A DNA stretch of 54,970 nucleotides from Mesorhizobium sp. B2-4-15. GTDB taxonomy: Bacteria > Pseudomonadota > Alphaproteobacteria > Rhizobiales > Rhizobiaceae. This document shows positions 47,524 through 54,970 of the stretch, in pieces. Location: positions 1 through 54,970 of the forward strand of contig NZ_VFUZ01000034.1 of assembly GCF_006658505.1 (NCBI RefSeq), read 5' to 3'. The stretch's first letter is position 1; each line of letters begins with the position of its first letter. Both the position numbers and the translations under genes were made by a program. Below the pieces are notes generated by a model. The model was not told the DNA's origin, did no database searches, and was given only the letters and a program-made list of their open reading frames with translations.

Positions 47524-48480
47524 ATGAAAGCGCCGCTCGATCTCGATCAGTTGCAGACCTTCATCTCAATCGCCGACACCGGCAGCTTCACCCGCGCGGC
47601 GGAGGAAGTGCACCGCACCCAGTCGGCGGTGTCGATGCAGATGCGCCGGCTGGAAGAGCGGATCGGCAAGCCGCTGTTCGAGAAGGACGGGCGCAGCAAC
47701 AGGCTGACGGAGGAAGGCGACAAGCTGCTCTCCTATGCAAGACGGCTGCTCTATCTCAACCGCGAAACACTCGCCGCCTTCGATGACCAGCGGCTCGAAG
47801 GCACGATCCGCATCGGCACGCCGGACGACTATGCCGACCGTTTCCTGCCCGAGATCATGGCGCGCTTCACGCGCTCCAATCCGCGTGTCGAACTGACCGT
47901 GATCTGCGAGCCGACGCCGGGGCTGGTCGAGCATATCAAGCGCGGCAATCTCGACCTGGCGCTGGTGACCCACAATGATGTGCGCGGCCAATCGGAAGTC
48001 GTGCGGCGCGAACCGCTGCTGTGGGTCTCCTCGGCCAACCACGCAACACACGAGCAGGAAATCCTGCCGATGGCCTTTGGCCGGCCGAACTGCATCTGGC
48101 GGCGCGCCGCCGTGGATGTGCTGGACCAGCAGAACCGCGACTATCGCATCCTCTTCACCAGCTTCTCGGCAACCGTCATCACCGCCGCGGTGCTGTCCGG
48201 CCTGGCGATCTCCGTGCTGCCGGAATGCGCTCTCAGGCCCGGCATGCGCGTGCTGGGCGAGGCCGATGGCTTCGGCGCCCTGCCCGACTGCCGCATCGGC
48301 ATCATGCGCGGCCAGACGTCGCGACCCGAGATCGTCGACGCGCTCGCCCGCCATATTTCGGAAAGCCTGGACAATATCTCGGTGCCGCTCGGCGAGGAGA
48401 CGGGAACCTTCGACTTCGCCGCACTTGCCTTTTCCAAGATGAAACGAACCAGGCCGAACCAGATCCTGCCGGGCTGGTAG
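47524..48480 (+). CDS. LysR-family transcription regulator
   Basis: A 318-residue LysR-type regulator. The N-terminal helix-turn-helix reads FTRAAEEVHRTQSAVSMQMRRLEERIGKPLF, followed by a linker helix and a periplasmic-binding-like effector domain starting GTIRIGTPDDYADRFLPEI. The effector is unknown. It is divergent from the DUF1127 gene across 177 bases containing CACATG-CTTT-CATGTG at 47422-47437, and LysR proteins often control their divergent neighbour. The next gene, xseA, lies 82 bases beyond. Confidence 0.92.
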   Translation: MKAPLDLDQLQTFISIADTGSFTRAAEEVHRTQSAVSMQMRRLEERIGKPLFEKDGRSNRLTEEGDKLLSYARRLLYLNRETLAAFDDQRLEGTIRIGTPDDYADRFLPEIMARFTRSNPRVELTVICEPTPGLVEHIKRGNLDLALVTHNDVRGQSEVVRREPLLWVSSANHATHEQEILPMAFGRPNCIWRRAAVDVLDQQNRDYRILFTSFSATVITAAVLSGLAISVLPECALRPGMRVLGEADGFGALPDCRIGIMRGQTSRPEIVDALARHISESLDNISVPLGEETGTFDFAALAFSKMKRTRPNQILPGW

Positions 48481-48562
48481 ATAGGGTCCGGCGCACCAGG
48501 TTCTGGACAACTGGCCTGACACGCGCCTTGACGTGGAGCGCCAACCGGCCCCCAATCGACCG

Positions 48563-50194
48563 ATGAGCGAAGCAGCATCCGAATCACGCACCAACGCCAC
48601 CGAATACACGGTGAGCGAAATATCCGGTGCCTTGAAGCGCACGGTCGAGGACGTCTTCGGCAATGTGCGGGTGCGCGGCGAAATTTCGGGCTATCGCGGA
48701 CCGCACTCCTCCGGCCATGCCTATTTCGCGCTGAAAGACGACCGCGCGCGGCTCGATGCCGTGGTGTGGAAGGGCACGATGAGCCGGCTGAAATTCCGTC
48801 CCGAGGAAGGGATGGAGGTGATCGCCACCGGCAAGCTCACCACCTATCCCGGCAAGTCCAACTACCAGATCGTCATCGACAATCTCGAGCCGGCAGGCGC
48901 CGGAGCGCTGATGGCGCTGCTGGAAGAGCGCAAGCGCCGGCTGCAGGCGGAAGGGCTGTTCGACGCGGGCCGCAAACGCCGGCTGCCGTTCATGCCATGC
49001 GTCATCGGTGTCGTCACCTCGCCAACCGGCTCGGTCATCCGCGATATCATCCACCGCATCAAGGACCGCTTTCCGCTGCATGTGCTCGTCTGGCCGGTGC
49101 GCGTGCAAGGCGAAACCGCGAGCGCGGAAGTGACCAATGCCGTCACCGGCTTCAACGCGCTGGCATGGGATGGCCCCATCCAGCGCCCCGACCTTTTGAT
49201 CGTCGCGCGCGGCGGCGGCAGCCTGGAAGATCTGTGGGGCTTCAACGACGAGACACTGGCCCGGGCTGTTTCCGCCTCCGGCATTCCGGTGATCTCCGCC
49301 GTCGGCCACGAGACGGACTGGACGCTGATCGACCTCGTCGCGGATGTGCGGGCGCCGACACCGACGGGTGCCGCCGAAATCGCCGTGCCTGTGAAGGCCG
49401 ATCTCGAAGCGACGCTTGCCAGTCTCGGCGCGCGGCTGAAGGCCGCGGTGCTGCGCAATTTCGAGCGCAAGCGGCAGGCAGCCCGCGCGGCGGCGCGCGC
49501 ACTGCCCTCGCCCGATCAATTGCTGGCGCTGCCGCGCCGGCGCCTCGATGATGCGACGAGCCGGCTCGGCCGCGGCCTGATGGTGTCCACCGAACGCAAG
49601 CGGGCACGATTCTTCGCCGTAAAGTTGACGCCGGCGATGCTGTCACAGAGGATTGCCGAGGCGCGGCGCACCAACGATCGGAACCTTTTGCGGGCGCAAG
49701 GGGCGCTGCGCGCGCTGACGAGGGCACGGCGCGCTGAACTGAACCGCGCCGCCGATCAGTTGCCAAAATGCGCCAAGGCGTCGTTGCAGCGTCACAGGCA
49801 GCAGTTGGCATTATTACAGGGTCGCATCACGATCGAGCCGACAGCGCGGCGGCAACGTGTGCAGAGGGATTTGCTGACGGCACTGACCAGACGTGGCAGC
49901 CAGGCGGTACTGCTCAGGCTGGAGCGGCTGCGCGGCCGCATTGGCCAGGCCGACCGGCTGATGGCGACGCTTTCCCACAAGGCCGTCCTGGCGCGTGGCT
50001 TCGCGCTGGTGAAGGACGCCGACGGCGCCGTCATCAAGCAGGCGGCCGACGTGGCATCGGGGATGGCGCTGTCGTTGGAGTTCGCGGACGGCACGGCGGA
50101 TGCGGTGGCAACCAGCGGGACCGCGCGGCCAAGGCCGGCTGCCAGGCCGGCGGCCAAGACCAAGGAACCCGGCAAACAGGGATCGCTGTTCTAG
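48563..50194 (+). CDS. xseA: Exodeoxyribonuclease VII large subunit
   Basis: A 543-residue XseA, the catalytic subunit of a single-strand DNA exonuclease used in mismatch repair and recombination. The N-terminal OB-fold (NVRVRGEISGYRGPHSSGHAYFALKDDRARLDAVVWKG) is followed by the catalytic domain. This carries GVVTSPTGSVIRDI, RGGGSLEDLWGFNDE, SAVGHETDWTLIDLVADVRAPTPTGAAE and a long Arg-rich coiled coil (about residues 280-440). The C-terminus has KAVLARGFALVKDADG. The small subunit is not in the window. The ATG at 48563 is the most fitting start. A pair of RIME-like palindromes follows immediately. Confidence 0.95.
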   Translation: MSEAASESRTNATEYTVSEISGALKRTVEDVFGNVRVRGEISGYRGPHSSGHAYFALKDDRARLDAVVWKGTMSRLKFRPEEGMEVIATGKLTTYPGKSNYQIVIDNLEPAGAGALMALLEERKRRLQAEGLFDAGRKRRLPFMPCVIGVVTSPTGSVIRDIIHRIKDRFPLHVLVWPVRVQGETASAEVTNAVTGFNALAWDGPIQRPDLLIVARGGGSLEDLWGFNDETLARAVSASGIPVISAVGHETDWTLIDLVADVRAPTPTGAAEIAVPVKADLEATLASLGARLKAAVLRNFERKRQAARAAARALPSPDQLLALPRRRLDDATSRLGRGLMVSTERKRARFFAVKLTPAMLSQRIAEARRTNDRNLLRAQGALRALTRARRAELNRAADQLPKCAKASLQRHRQQLALLQGRITIEPTARRQRVQRDLLTALTRRGSQAVLLRLERLRGRIGQADRLMATLSHKAVLARGFALVKDADGAVIKQAADVASGMALSLEFADGTADAVATSGTARPRPAARPAAKTKEPGKQGSLF

Positions 50195-50306
50195 AGCCGG
50201 ATGATTTCAGGTCGAATCGACCTAAAATCTGAATCCGGCTCTAAATCATAGGGTTAGAGCATGATGTCATCCGAAAACCGCTTCACACTTTTCGGCATCA
50301 TGCTCT
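50192..50306. repeat. Two adjacent RIME-type palindromes
   Basis: The first palindrome (50192-50243) has 11 bp exact arms TAGAGCCGGAT/ATCCGGCTCTA with an inner GGTCG-AAT-CGACC. The second (50256-50306) has 11 bp exact arms AGAGCATGATG/CATCATGCTCT with an inner CCGAAAA/TTTTCGG. Both match types widely scattered in Rhizobiales. The first begins at the xseA stop, and the second ends six bases before the next start codon. Confidence 0.85.
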
Positions 50307-50312
50307 GAGATC

Positions 50313-51431
50313 ATGACCGACAATCCGCATCATCTTGCGACGCCGTCAGGCAAGCCGCGCGCGCGGAGCGTCGGCATCGGCTTTGACGGAACGCCCGGGC
50401 CGTTCAATGCGATCACCGACGTGCCCGGTGTCGCGGTCGGCTATTCGACGCTGATATCGGGCGATGGCGCGCTCGTCGTCGGCAAGGGGCCGGTGCGCAC
50501 CGGCGTCACCGCCATCCTGCCGAGGCCGCGTGCCGAATTGGCCGCGCCGGTTTTCGCCGGCATCTTCAGCCAGAACGGCAATGGTGAGTTGACCGGCTCG
50601 CATATCGTCGAGGAAACCGGTGCTTTCAACTTCCCGATCACAATCACCAACACGCATTCCTGCGGAGTTTCGCGTGACGGCACGCTGCGCTGGATGAACC
50701 AAGTGCTGCCGGCCGCAATCGACAGCGCCTGGGGCCTGCCGGTGGCGGCGGAGACCTATGACGGGTTTCTCAACGACATAAACGGCCACCATTTGACGTT
50801 TGCGCATGTCGCCGAGGCGCTCGATGGCGCGGCGGGCGGCCCGGTCGAGGAAGGCAGCGTCGGCGGCGGCACCGGCATGATCACTTTCGGCTTCAAGGCC
50901 GGTTCCGGCACGGCGTCACGCATCGTCGCATGGCAAGGGCGCAGCTACACGGTGGGCGCCTTCGTGCAGTCGAATTTCGGCAAGCGGCGCAATTTTACCC
51001 TTCGTGGCCTGCGTGCCGGACCGGACCTTATCGAGCCGGCTGTCCGCGAGGGAACGCCGCGCGCCGAAAAGGGCTCCATCATTGCCGTCATAGCCACCGA
51101 CGCGCCGTTCCTGCCGCACCAGATGAAGCGGCTGGCCCGCCGTGTGCCGCTCGGCGTCGCGATGACCGGCGGCTTCGGCTATCACAGCTCGGGCGATATC
51201 TTTCTCGCCTTCTCGACAGCCAATCCCGACGCGGCACTGGCGCCATCGGGCCGCATCGCCAATGCCGATTTCATCCCCGATACGGACATCGATCCGTTTT
51301 TCGATGCCGTGATCCAGACCGTGGAAGAATCGATCCTCAACGCTTTGGTCGCCAATGACGACATGACCGGGCGCGACGGCAATTTCGTGCCGGCATTGCC
51401 GAAAGCGTGGCTAAAGGAAAAGTTTGGCTGA
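50313..51431 (+). CDS. P1-family peptidase (DmpA-like)
   Basis: A 372-residue N-terminal nucleophile hydrolase of the DmpA/L-aminopeptidase D-esterase family, which self-cleaves before a Ser or Thr and releases N-terminal residues from peptides, amides or esters. Conserved parts are NAITDVPGVAVGY, ITITNTHSCGVSRDG, VGGGTGMITFGFKAG, QSNFGKRRNFTLRG, and AEKGSIIAVIATDAPFLPHQ, where the Gly-Ser would be the cleavage site. The upstream RIME palindrome ends six bases before the ATG, leaving little room for a normal ribosome site. It is convergent with the DUF768 gene. Confidence 0.92.
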   Translation: MTDNPHHLATPSGKPRARSVGIGFDGTPGPFNAITDVPGVAVGYSTLISGDGALVVGKGPVRTGVTAILPRPRAELAAPVFAGIFSQNGNGELTGSHIVEETGAFNFPITITNTHSCGVSRDGTLRWMNQVLPAAIDSAWGLPVAAETYDGFLNDINGHHLTFAHVAEALDGAAGGPVEEGSVGGGTGMITFGFKAGSGTASRIVAWQGRSYTVGAFVQSNFGKRRNFTLRGLRAGPDLIEPAVREGTPRAEKGSIIAVIATDAPFLPHQMKRLARRVPLGVAMTGGFGYHSSGDIFLAFSTANPDAALAPSGRIANADFIPDTDIDPFFDAVIQTVEESILNALVANDDMTGRDGNFVPALPKAWLKEKFG

Positions 51432-51432
51432 G

Positions 51433-51459
51433 AGGAAAACGCGGGCCGAACAGCCCGCG
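51433..51459 (-). terminator. Terminator of the DUF768 gene
   Basis: CGCGGGC pairs with GCCCGCG around a six-base loop. On the minus strand it is followed by TTTTCC. It lies between the convergent peptidase and DUF768 genes. Confidence 0.65.
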
Positions 51460-51484
51460 CATTCAGACAGGGGCGCCTCTAAAC

Positions 51485-51736
51485 TTATTCCGCGGCCTTG
51501 CTGGAAGGCTGCTGGTGCTCGTCGGCCTCGGCCGCTTCCTCGAGCCGGGAGGCGATCAGTTCCTGGATATCGCCGACTTCCTCCTGGATGTCCTCCAGCG
51601 GGATGCCGACCTCGGCCGCCTTGGCGGCGCATTCCTTGGCCAGCGTCTCGGCCTGATTCTCGATCCTGGCATGGGAGTGGCAATGGACCTTTTCGCCGAT
51701 CCATCCCCGCAAGAATTCGATCGCGTGTTCACTCAT
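51485..51736 (-). CDS. DUF768 small protein
   Basis: An 83-residue acidic helical protein beginning MSEHAIEFLRGWIGEKVHCHSHA and continuing with an Ala/Glu-rich helix (AAKAAEVGIPLEDIQEEVGDIQELIASRLEEA). I recognise it as DUF768, a family I associate mainly with Mesorhizobium and close relatives, of unknown function. The start matches the family; upstream frame is unrelated. A GGGAACAG stretch precedes the ATG. It is a useful marker for the source genus. Confidence 0.85.
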   Translation of the reverse strand: MSEHAIEFLRGWIGEKVHCHSHARIENQAETLAKECAAKAAEVGIPLEDIQEEVGDIQELIASRLEEAAEADEHQQPSSKAAE

Positions 51737-52127
51737 ACTGCTGTTCCCTGGCGGCAAAGCCGGTTGGTAATCATAAACGTCGGCATCCAACAAAGGATGC
51801 ATGCTCCCATTCCAGCCGAGTCGCGGCCAGCCGGCAAGCCGATGCCGTCCAAGGTCCACAGAGCCGAAGGGAATCGAGGGGTGAAGAACATTTTCTGATT
51901 CTGAAGGACTGTACCGTTGGCGGGATCTGCCCCGCTCCGAGCAATTGCTTCTACCTTTTACGGCTTTCAGTCCGTTTCGTATCTCAATGGCGGCCACAGC
52001 CGCCTCATGTTGCACTTCAAGGCGCGAGCCCGCGAGGCCGCCGCTATATAGTGATATCCTCATGCAATGTCGACTCCTCTCAACGGTGCCCGCAGGACGC
52101 TCGGAAGTCGCGCATTGCGCCAGCCCG
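51737..52127. other. Intergenic stretch, no supported gene
   Basis: About 390 bases between DUF768 and the SDR gene, lower in GC than its surroundings. Open frames are short and lack ribosome sites. The DUF768 promoter should lie at the left side. A CTATATAGTGATAT run near 52050 is AT-rich but without a clear partner. I see no repeat shared with other intergenic regions. Confidence 0.5.
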
Positions 52128-52817
52128 TCAGAAGGTCTCAACCCAGGGCCTGAGTTCCATTTCCCAGGTCCATGCGCTGCGGTGCTGGCGATGGATGGAG
52201 AGATAGGCCTGCGCGATCGCATCCGGTGACAGCCGGCGGTCCTGAGGCTCGGAATCCTGTCCGGAGACGGCTGAGCCAATGGCGCCATCGATAATGAAAT
52301 GCGCGACGTGGATGTTCTTCGGCGCCAGTTCACGGGCCATGGACTGCGCCAGCCCGCGCAAGCCGAATTTGGGCATTGCAAAACCGGCGGAGCCCGCGAA
52401 CCCCTTCACGCTTGCCGTCGCTCCGGTGAAGAAGATCGAGCCCGCCCCCTGGGCGAGGAGCCGGTGGGTCGCCTGCTGACCAACCAGGAAACCGCCATAA
52501 GCCCCGACCAGCAAAGCCTGCCGGACGGTCTCGGGATCGAGCTCGGCGATCGGTCCGCGGGCGCGTCCGCTGGCATTGAAAACCACGAGCGAGAGCGGGC
52601 CGGCCTTGTCGGCGACATCGAACAGACGCGCCACCGAGGCGCGATCGGAGACATCCGTTGCCACGGCCTGCGCGCCTGTCTGCGCCTGCAAGGCTTCCAG
52701 CTTTTCAACGTTGCGGGCAGCCAGGACCACATGGAACCCTTCCTTCGCGAAAAGACGCGCAAGCGAGGCGCTCAAGCCGGAGCCTGCACCGGCGATGACG
52801 GCGACTTTGGATGTCAT
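52128..52817 (-). CDS. Atypical short-chain dehydrogenase (SDR)
   Basis: A 229-residue Rossmann-fold protein. The nucleotide site is AVIAGAGSGLSASLARLFA, with NASGRARG in the NAG-type position. The usual catalytic YxxxK is FAMPK here, with Phe146 in place of Tyr and Lys150 retained. A Ser/Thr-rich FTGATASVKG strand precedes it. Related proteins with FAGAKFALR at this position exist, so the change may be a family trait rather than a mutation. Its reaction is unknown. GAGAGG precedes the ATG at 52817. It is isolated on the minus strand. Confidence 0.85.
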   Translation of the reverse strand: MTSKVAVIAGAGSGLSASLARLFAKEGFHVVLAARNVEKLEALQAQTGAQAVATDVSDRASVARLFDVADKAGPLSLVVFNASGRARGPIAELDPETVRQALLVGAYGGFLVGQQATHRLLAQGAGSIFFTGATASVKGFAGSAGFAMPKFGLRGLAQSMARELAPKNIHVAHFIIDGAIGSAVSGQDSEPQDRRLSPDAIAQAYLSIHRQHRSAWTWEMELRPWVETF

Positions 52818-52920
52818 GAGACCTCTCCCTCTTTCCACTGATTGCGGCCAATGGCTGGCGCATGGCCTTTATTGAAGCTTGCCCGATCAGCGCGGCGCGA
52901 GCAACGTGCACGGCGCCCAG

Positions 52921-52952
52921 AAAAATGGCCGGGCGCGAAAGCGGCCCGGCCA
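52921..52952 (-). terminator. Strong orphan minus-strand terminator
   Basis: TGGCCGGGC pairs with GCCCGGCCA, closed by a GC-GAAA-GC tip. On the minus strand it is followed by TTTTTCT. The nearest minus-strand coding stop upstream is at 53314, about 360 bases away, so it does not obviously serve a coding gene. It also shields the SDR promoter from read-through. Confidence 0.75.
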
Positions 52953-53313
52953 AAAAGAAGGTCATAACCTTCAGAGGGGAACACCGCTCGGCGAAATGGG
53001 AGGAAACACCGAACGGGTTTTTCCCTTTTGGACCAAATTCCGGCCGGAAGCGACGAAGGGTTTTCTAAAGATCGGGCAGGATCGCGAAATTCTGTCCTTT
53101 CCTGCACGGGAAGCTCATCAACTCCGATTTCCGACTCCAGCAGATTGGCCTAATGGCGCCGCGCGACATCGGGAATGCTCGCGCCAGTCCTGTGTGCCTC
53201 TGGTTAGCTCGACGCGCCACTCTGGACGATCAGCGACTGGTGCTTGCCAGAAAGAGCTGATCCGTTGTTTCCAGCAAGGCTTCGTCTGCGATGGCATCCC
53301 GCTCTGTCTGCTG
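52953..53313 (-). other. Gene-poor stretch ending in a terminator, possible small RNA
   Basis: About 360 bases with no supported coding region. Open frames here have no ribosome site or familiar product. Because a strong minus-strand terminator ends the stretch, a non-coding transcript or a long 3' untranslated region of the 53314-53601 gene is possible. No promoter could be assigned with confidence. Confidence 0.3.
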
Positions 53314-53601
53314 CTAGGAAAGCTGTTGTGCAGGCTGTTCGACCTGATGCACCTTTCCGGCCTGGGTCAGTCGCGCCATGACCGCGGTCATCTGATTGTA
53401 GAGATCGACGAACCCCGCCGGCGACATCGACAGTTGCCCGACAACGACGCGATTGATGTTCGCGCGGTCCTCGGCGTCCACACGATCCGAATAGAGCGTA
53501 AGGCGCAACACGTCCTGGCGGAAACTTATGGCCAGGGCGCCATCGCAAAAAATCTCCGGCGCATCGGGCCGGTCGATGATCTTCTCAACGCGCTGGTTCA
53601 T
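53314..53601 (-). CDS. Conserved-type hypothetical protein, 95 residues
   Basis: A 95-residue soluble protein with alternating strands and a helix: APEIFCDGALAISFRQDVLRLTLYSDRV, then NINRVVVGQLSMSPAGFVDLYNQMTAVMARL. The pattern, a sheet followed by a single long helix with a SPAGF turn, faintly recalls DUF3467-like small proteins, but I do not claim membership. GAGGG precedes the ATG at 53601. It lies 128 bases downstream of the large secreted protein on the same strand and could be cotranscribed with it. Confidence 0.6.
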   Translation of the reverse strand: MNQRVEKIIDRPDAPEIFCDGALAISFRQDVLRLTLYSDRVDAEDRANINRVVVGQLSMSPAGFVDLYNQMTAVMARLTQAGKVHQVEQPAQQLS

Positions 53602-53729
53602 ATCGGCCCTCTTTGCCTTTTCTCGAATTTGATCGCGCGCGATTGGTGTCGATCCACCCGGCCCGCAGGATCGAGGGGGAGACGAACTCGCCCTCGATCG
53701 GTGCATGCACGAGATTCGCACACGGTTCG

Positions 53730-54970
53730 TCAAACGTGGAGTTGCAGGTAGCTGCCCGAGTAATTCAGCGCACCCGCAACAATGCCGAAATGATCGCCCT
53801 CATCCAAGGTGGTGAAAACGTGCGACTGGTTCAGCGACAGCATCATGTTGTTGCCGGTGGCCCCATCGGTGGTGGCGTTCATGTCGGCAAAGATCTGGCT
53901 GCCCGACGGCACACCGCCAACTGAACTCTGCCAGGCGGCGCTGCTTGCCTTGACCGTCTTGGTGAAGCCGTCTTTGCCCGGTTCCGTGGCATTGTTGTAG
54001 TCGAGGATATAAGCATCGGCGGAAGTTACCTGGCCGTCGCCATTGGTGTCCGTGTTATGCGTCACGCCGCCATTTGCGATCAGCCAGTCGGTGATGTTGG
54101 CAATCATGCCCGCCGGCGCGCTGAAGTTCGGGACACCGGCCCCATTGAGCAGCGTGGTGATCGCATAGCGGACGAAATCGCCGAGCTTGTCGCCGCCCGT
54201 GCCGTTAGCCCCGCCGACGATCTCCCGGGCATCGTCCCACTCGATGACCAGGGACTTGCCGCTGGCATCCGTGAATAGCAGATCCTTGTGGTTGTCGTGA
54301 TCGACATCGAGATTTCCGGGTAGATTATTGGCGATGTCCGGGGCCGAGATCGTGCCGGCAGCGGCGAGCTTGGAAGCGAGCGAAACACCCTTTCCGTCAA
54401 CGCCGCCATTGCTGGTGTCGGTTCCGAGGATCGGCGCGTCCCAGACATATTCATGATTGTACCAGAAGCCCGGGGTGAGCCCGAGGGCGCCGAGTTCGTG
54501 GTTGCCGAAGGTCAGGGCGTTGCCGACGTTGACTTCCCTGTGCAGGGAGTCGGGCTGCCCTTCCTCTCCGGCGACCGCGACGAGTTCCTGTCCGCTGAGC
54601 ACCGTTACCGTCGTGGTGGCGTCACCAACGCCATCCTTGTTGTGGTCGACGGTCGCACCCCAAGTCGTTCCATCCGTGAACAGCTCGGAGATCGTATAGG
54701 TACCTGGATGAAGGTTGCCGAACGAGAAGTAGCCATTTGCACCAGTCGTCGTCGTAAGGGTGTCGATCGTGCCGTTGCCGTCGACATCACCCTGCAACTG
54801 GATGGTGATGCCGGCCATCGGGACATCGCTTCCATCGTATTTGCCGTTGGCATCCATGTCATTGAACTTGAAGCCATGGATGGAGCCCGGCACGAAGTTG
54901 TCGAAGTCGAGCCCGGTCTGGTTGGTGCCAGAAGTGCCGGTAATGCCGTAGCCGGCAGCACCGACCGTCT
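53730..54970 (-). CDS. Large secreted protein with SdrD-B-like domain, 5' end missing
   Basis: The frame stays open to the right edge, so about 413 C-terminal residues are visible and the start lies outside. Near the edge is an SdrD-B/Cna-B-like segment (GFKFNDMDANGKYDGSDVPMAG to NLHPGTYTISE), with Asp-rich turns typical of calcium binding. A central part of about 200 residues (GLTPGFWYNHEYVW onwards) is unfamiliar. A dockerin/EF-hand-like DTNGDGQVTSADAYILDY follows, and the C-terminus ends GSYLQLHV. The absence of Cys and the acidic composition fit an extracellular protein, perhaps exported by a type I system. The N-terminal GTG at 54893 is internal, not a real start. Confidence 0.8.
   Translation of the reverse strand, partial: TVGAAGYGITGTSGTNQTGLDFDNFVPGSIHGFKFNDMDANGKYDGSDVPMAGITIQLQGDVDGNGTIDTLTTTTGANGYFSFGNLHPGTYTISELFTDGTTWGATVDHNKDGVGDATTTVTVLSGQELVAVAGEEGQPDSLHREVNVGNALTFGNHELGALGLTPGFWYNHEYVWDAPILGTDTSNGGVDGKGVSLASKLAAAGTISAPDIANNLPGNLDVDHDNHKDLLFTDASGKSLVIEWDDAREIVGGANGTGGDKLGDFVRYAITTLLNGAGVPNFSAPAGMIANITDWLIANGGVTHNTDTNGDGQVTSADAYILDYNNATEPGKDGFTKTVKASSAAWQSSVGGVPSGSQIFADMNATTDGATGNNMMLSLNQSHVFTTLDEGDHFGIVAGALNYSGSYLQLHV

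Noticed and set aside
53204..53548. Open frame of 114 codons on the minus strand
   Set aside because: It overlaps the better-supported 95-residue gene in another frame and has no ribosome site.

Overview
The window is high-GC chromosomal DNA from a member of the Rhizobiales, most likely Mesorhizobium. Support comes from a DUF768 gene (a family I associate mainly with Mesorhizobium), a short-form hisG with hisZ beside hisS, a divergent oxyR/katG pair, a plant-type glutamate-cysteine ligase, DUF1127 and DUF3422 genes, palindromic intergenic elements of the RIME type, and a tyrosine integrase beside the 3' end of guaA. The species call is inference; no rRNA or tRNA gene was found.

Layout. (1) 1-6291: the 3' part of a large repeat-rich secreted protein (VCBS, cadherin-like and RTX repeats), convergent with a two-gene type I secretion operon (ABC exporter and HlyD-type adaptor). 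(2) 6292-9040: a genomic-island end with a gene-poor 930 bp stretch, an AlpA-like excisionase/regulator, an integrase, and a repeat-rich stretch reaching the guaA 3' end, the probable attachment site. (3) 9024-17514: housekeeping genes guaA, mtnN, a thioesterase, an rsmB-like gene, aqpZ, katG and oxyR. (4) 17534-23190: an apparent catabolic locus with an amino-acid-type ABC importer, a 2-oxoglutarate/Fe(II) dioxygenase, a divergent nucleoside hydrolase and a TetR regulator. A perfect 14 bp palindrome lies between the divergent promoters, and hairpins flank the binding-protein gene. (5) 23376-31027: a small unknown gene, an acyl-CoA synthetase, the hisS-hisZ-hisG operon, tag and an L,D-transpeptidase. 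(6) 31317-41114: two-carbon and lactate oxidation genes, namely an aberrant FolD, glcD/glcE/glcF, a GntR regulator and lldD, with a DUF3422 gene and a phosphatase. (7) 41152-53601: mixed core genes including rsmE, gshA, a DUF937 repeat protein, DUF1127, LysR, xseA, a P1 peptidase, DUF768 and an SDR. (8) 53730-54970: the C-terminal part of another large secreted protein with SdrD-B-like and EF-hand-like segments, cut by the window edge.

The points I rate highest are the probable guaA attachment site with its repeats, a FolD homologue lacking the catalytic lysine and aspartate of its family, the dioxygenase/nucleoside hydrolase/ABC locus with its shared palindrome, a near-perfect 47 bp inverted repeat between glcD and glcE, and an orphan minus-strand terminator that may mark an unannotated small RNA. 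All start choices and motif readings were made by eye.
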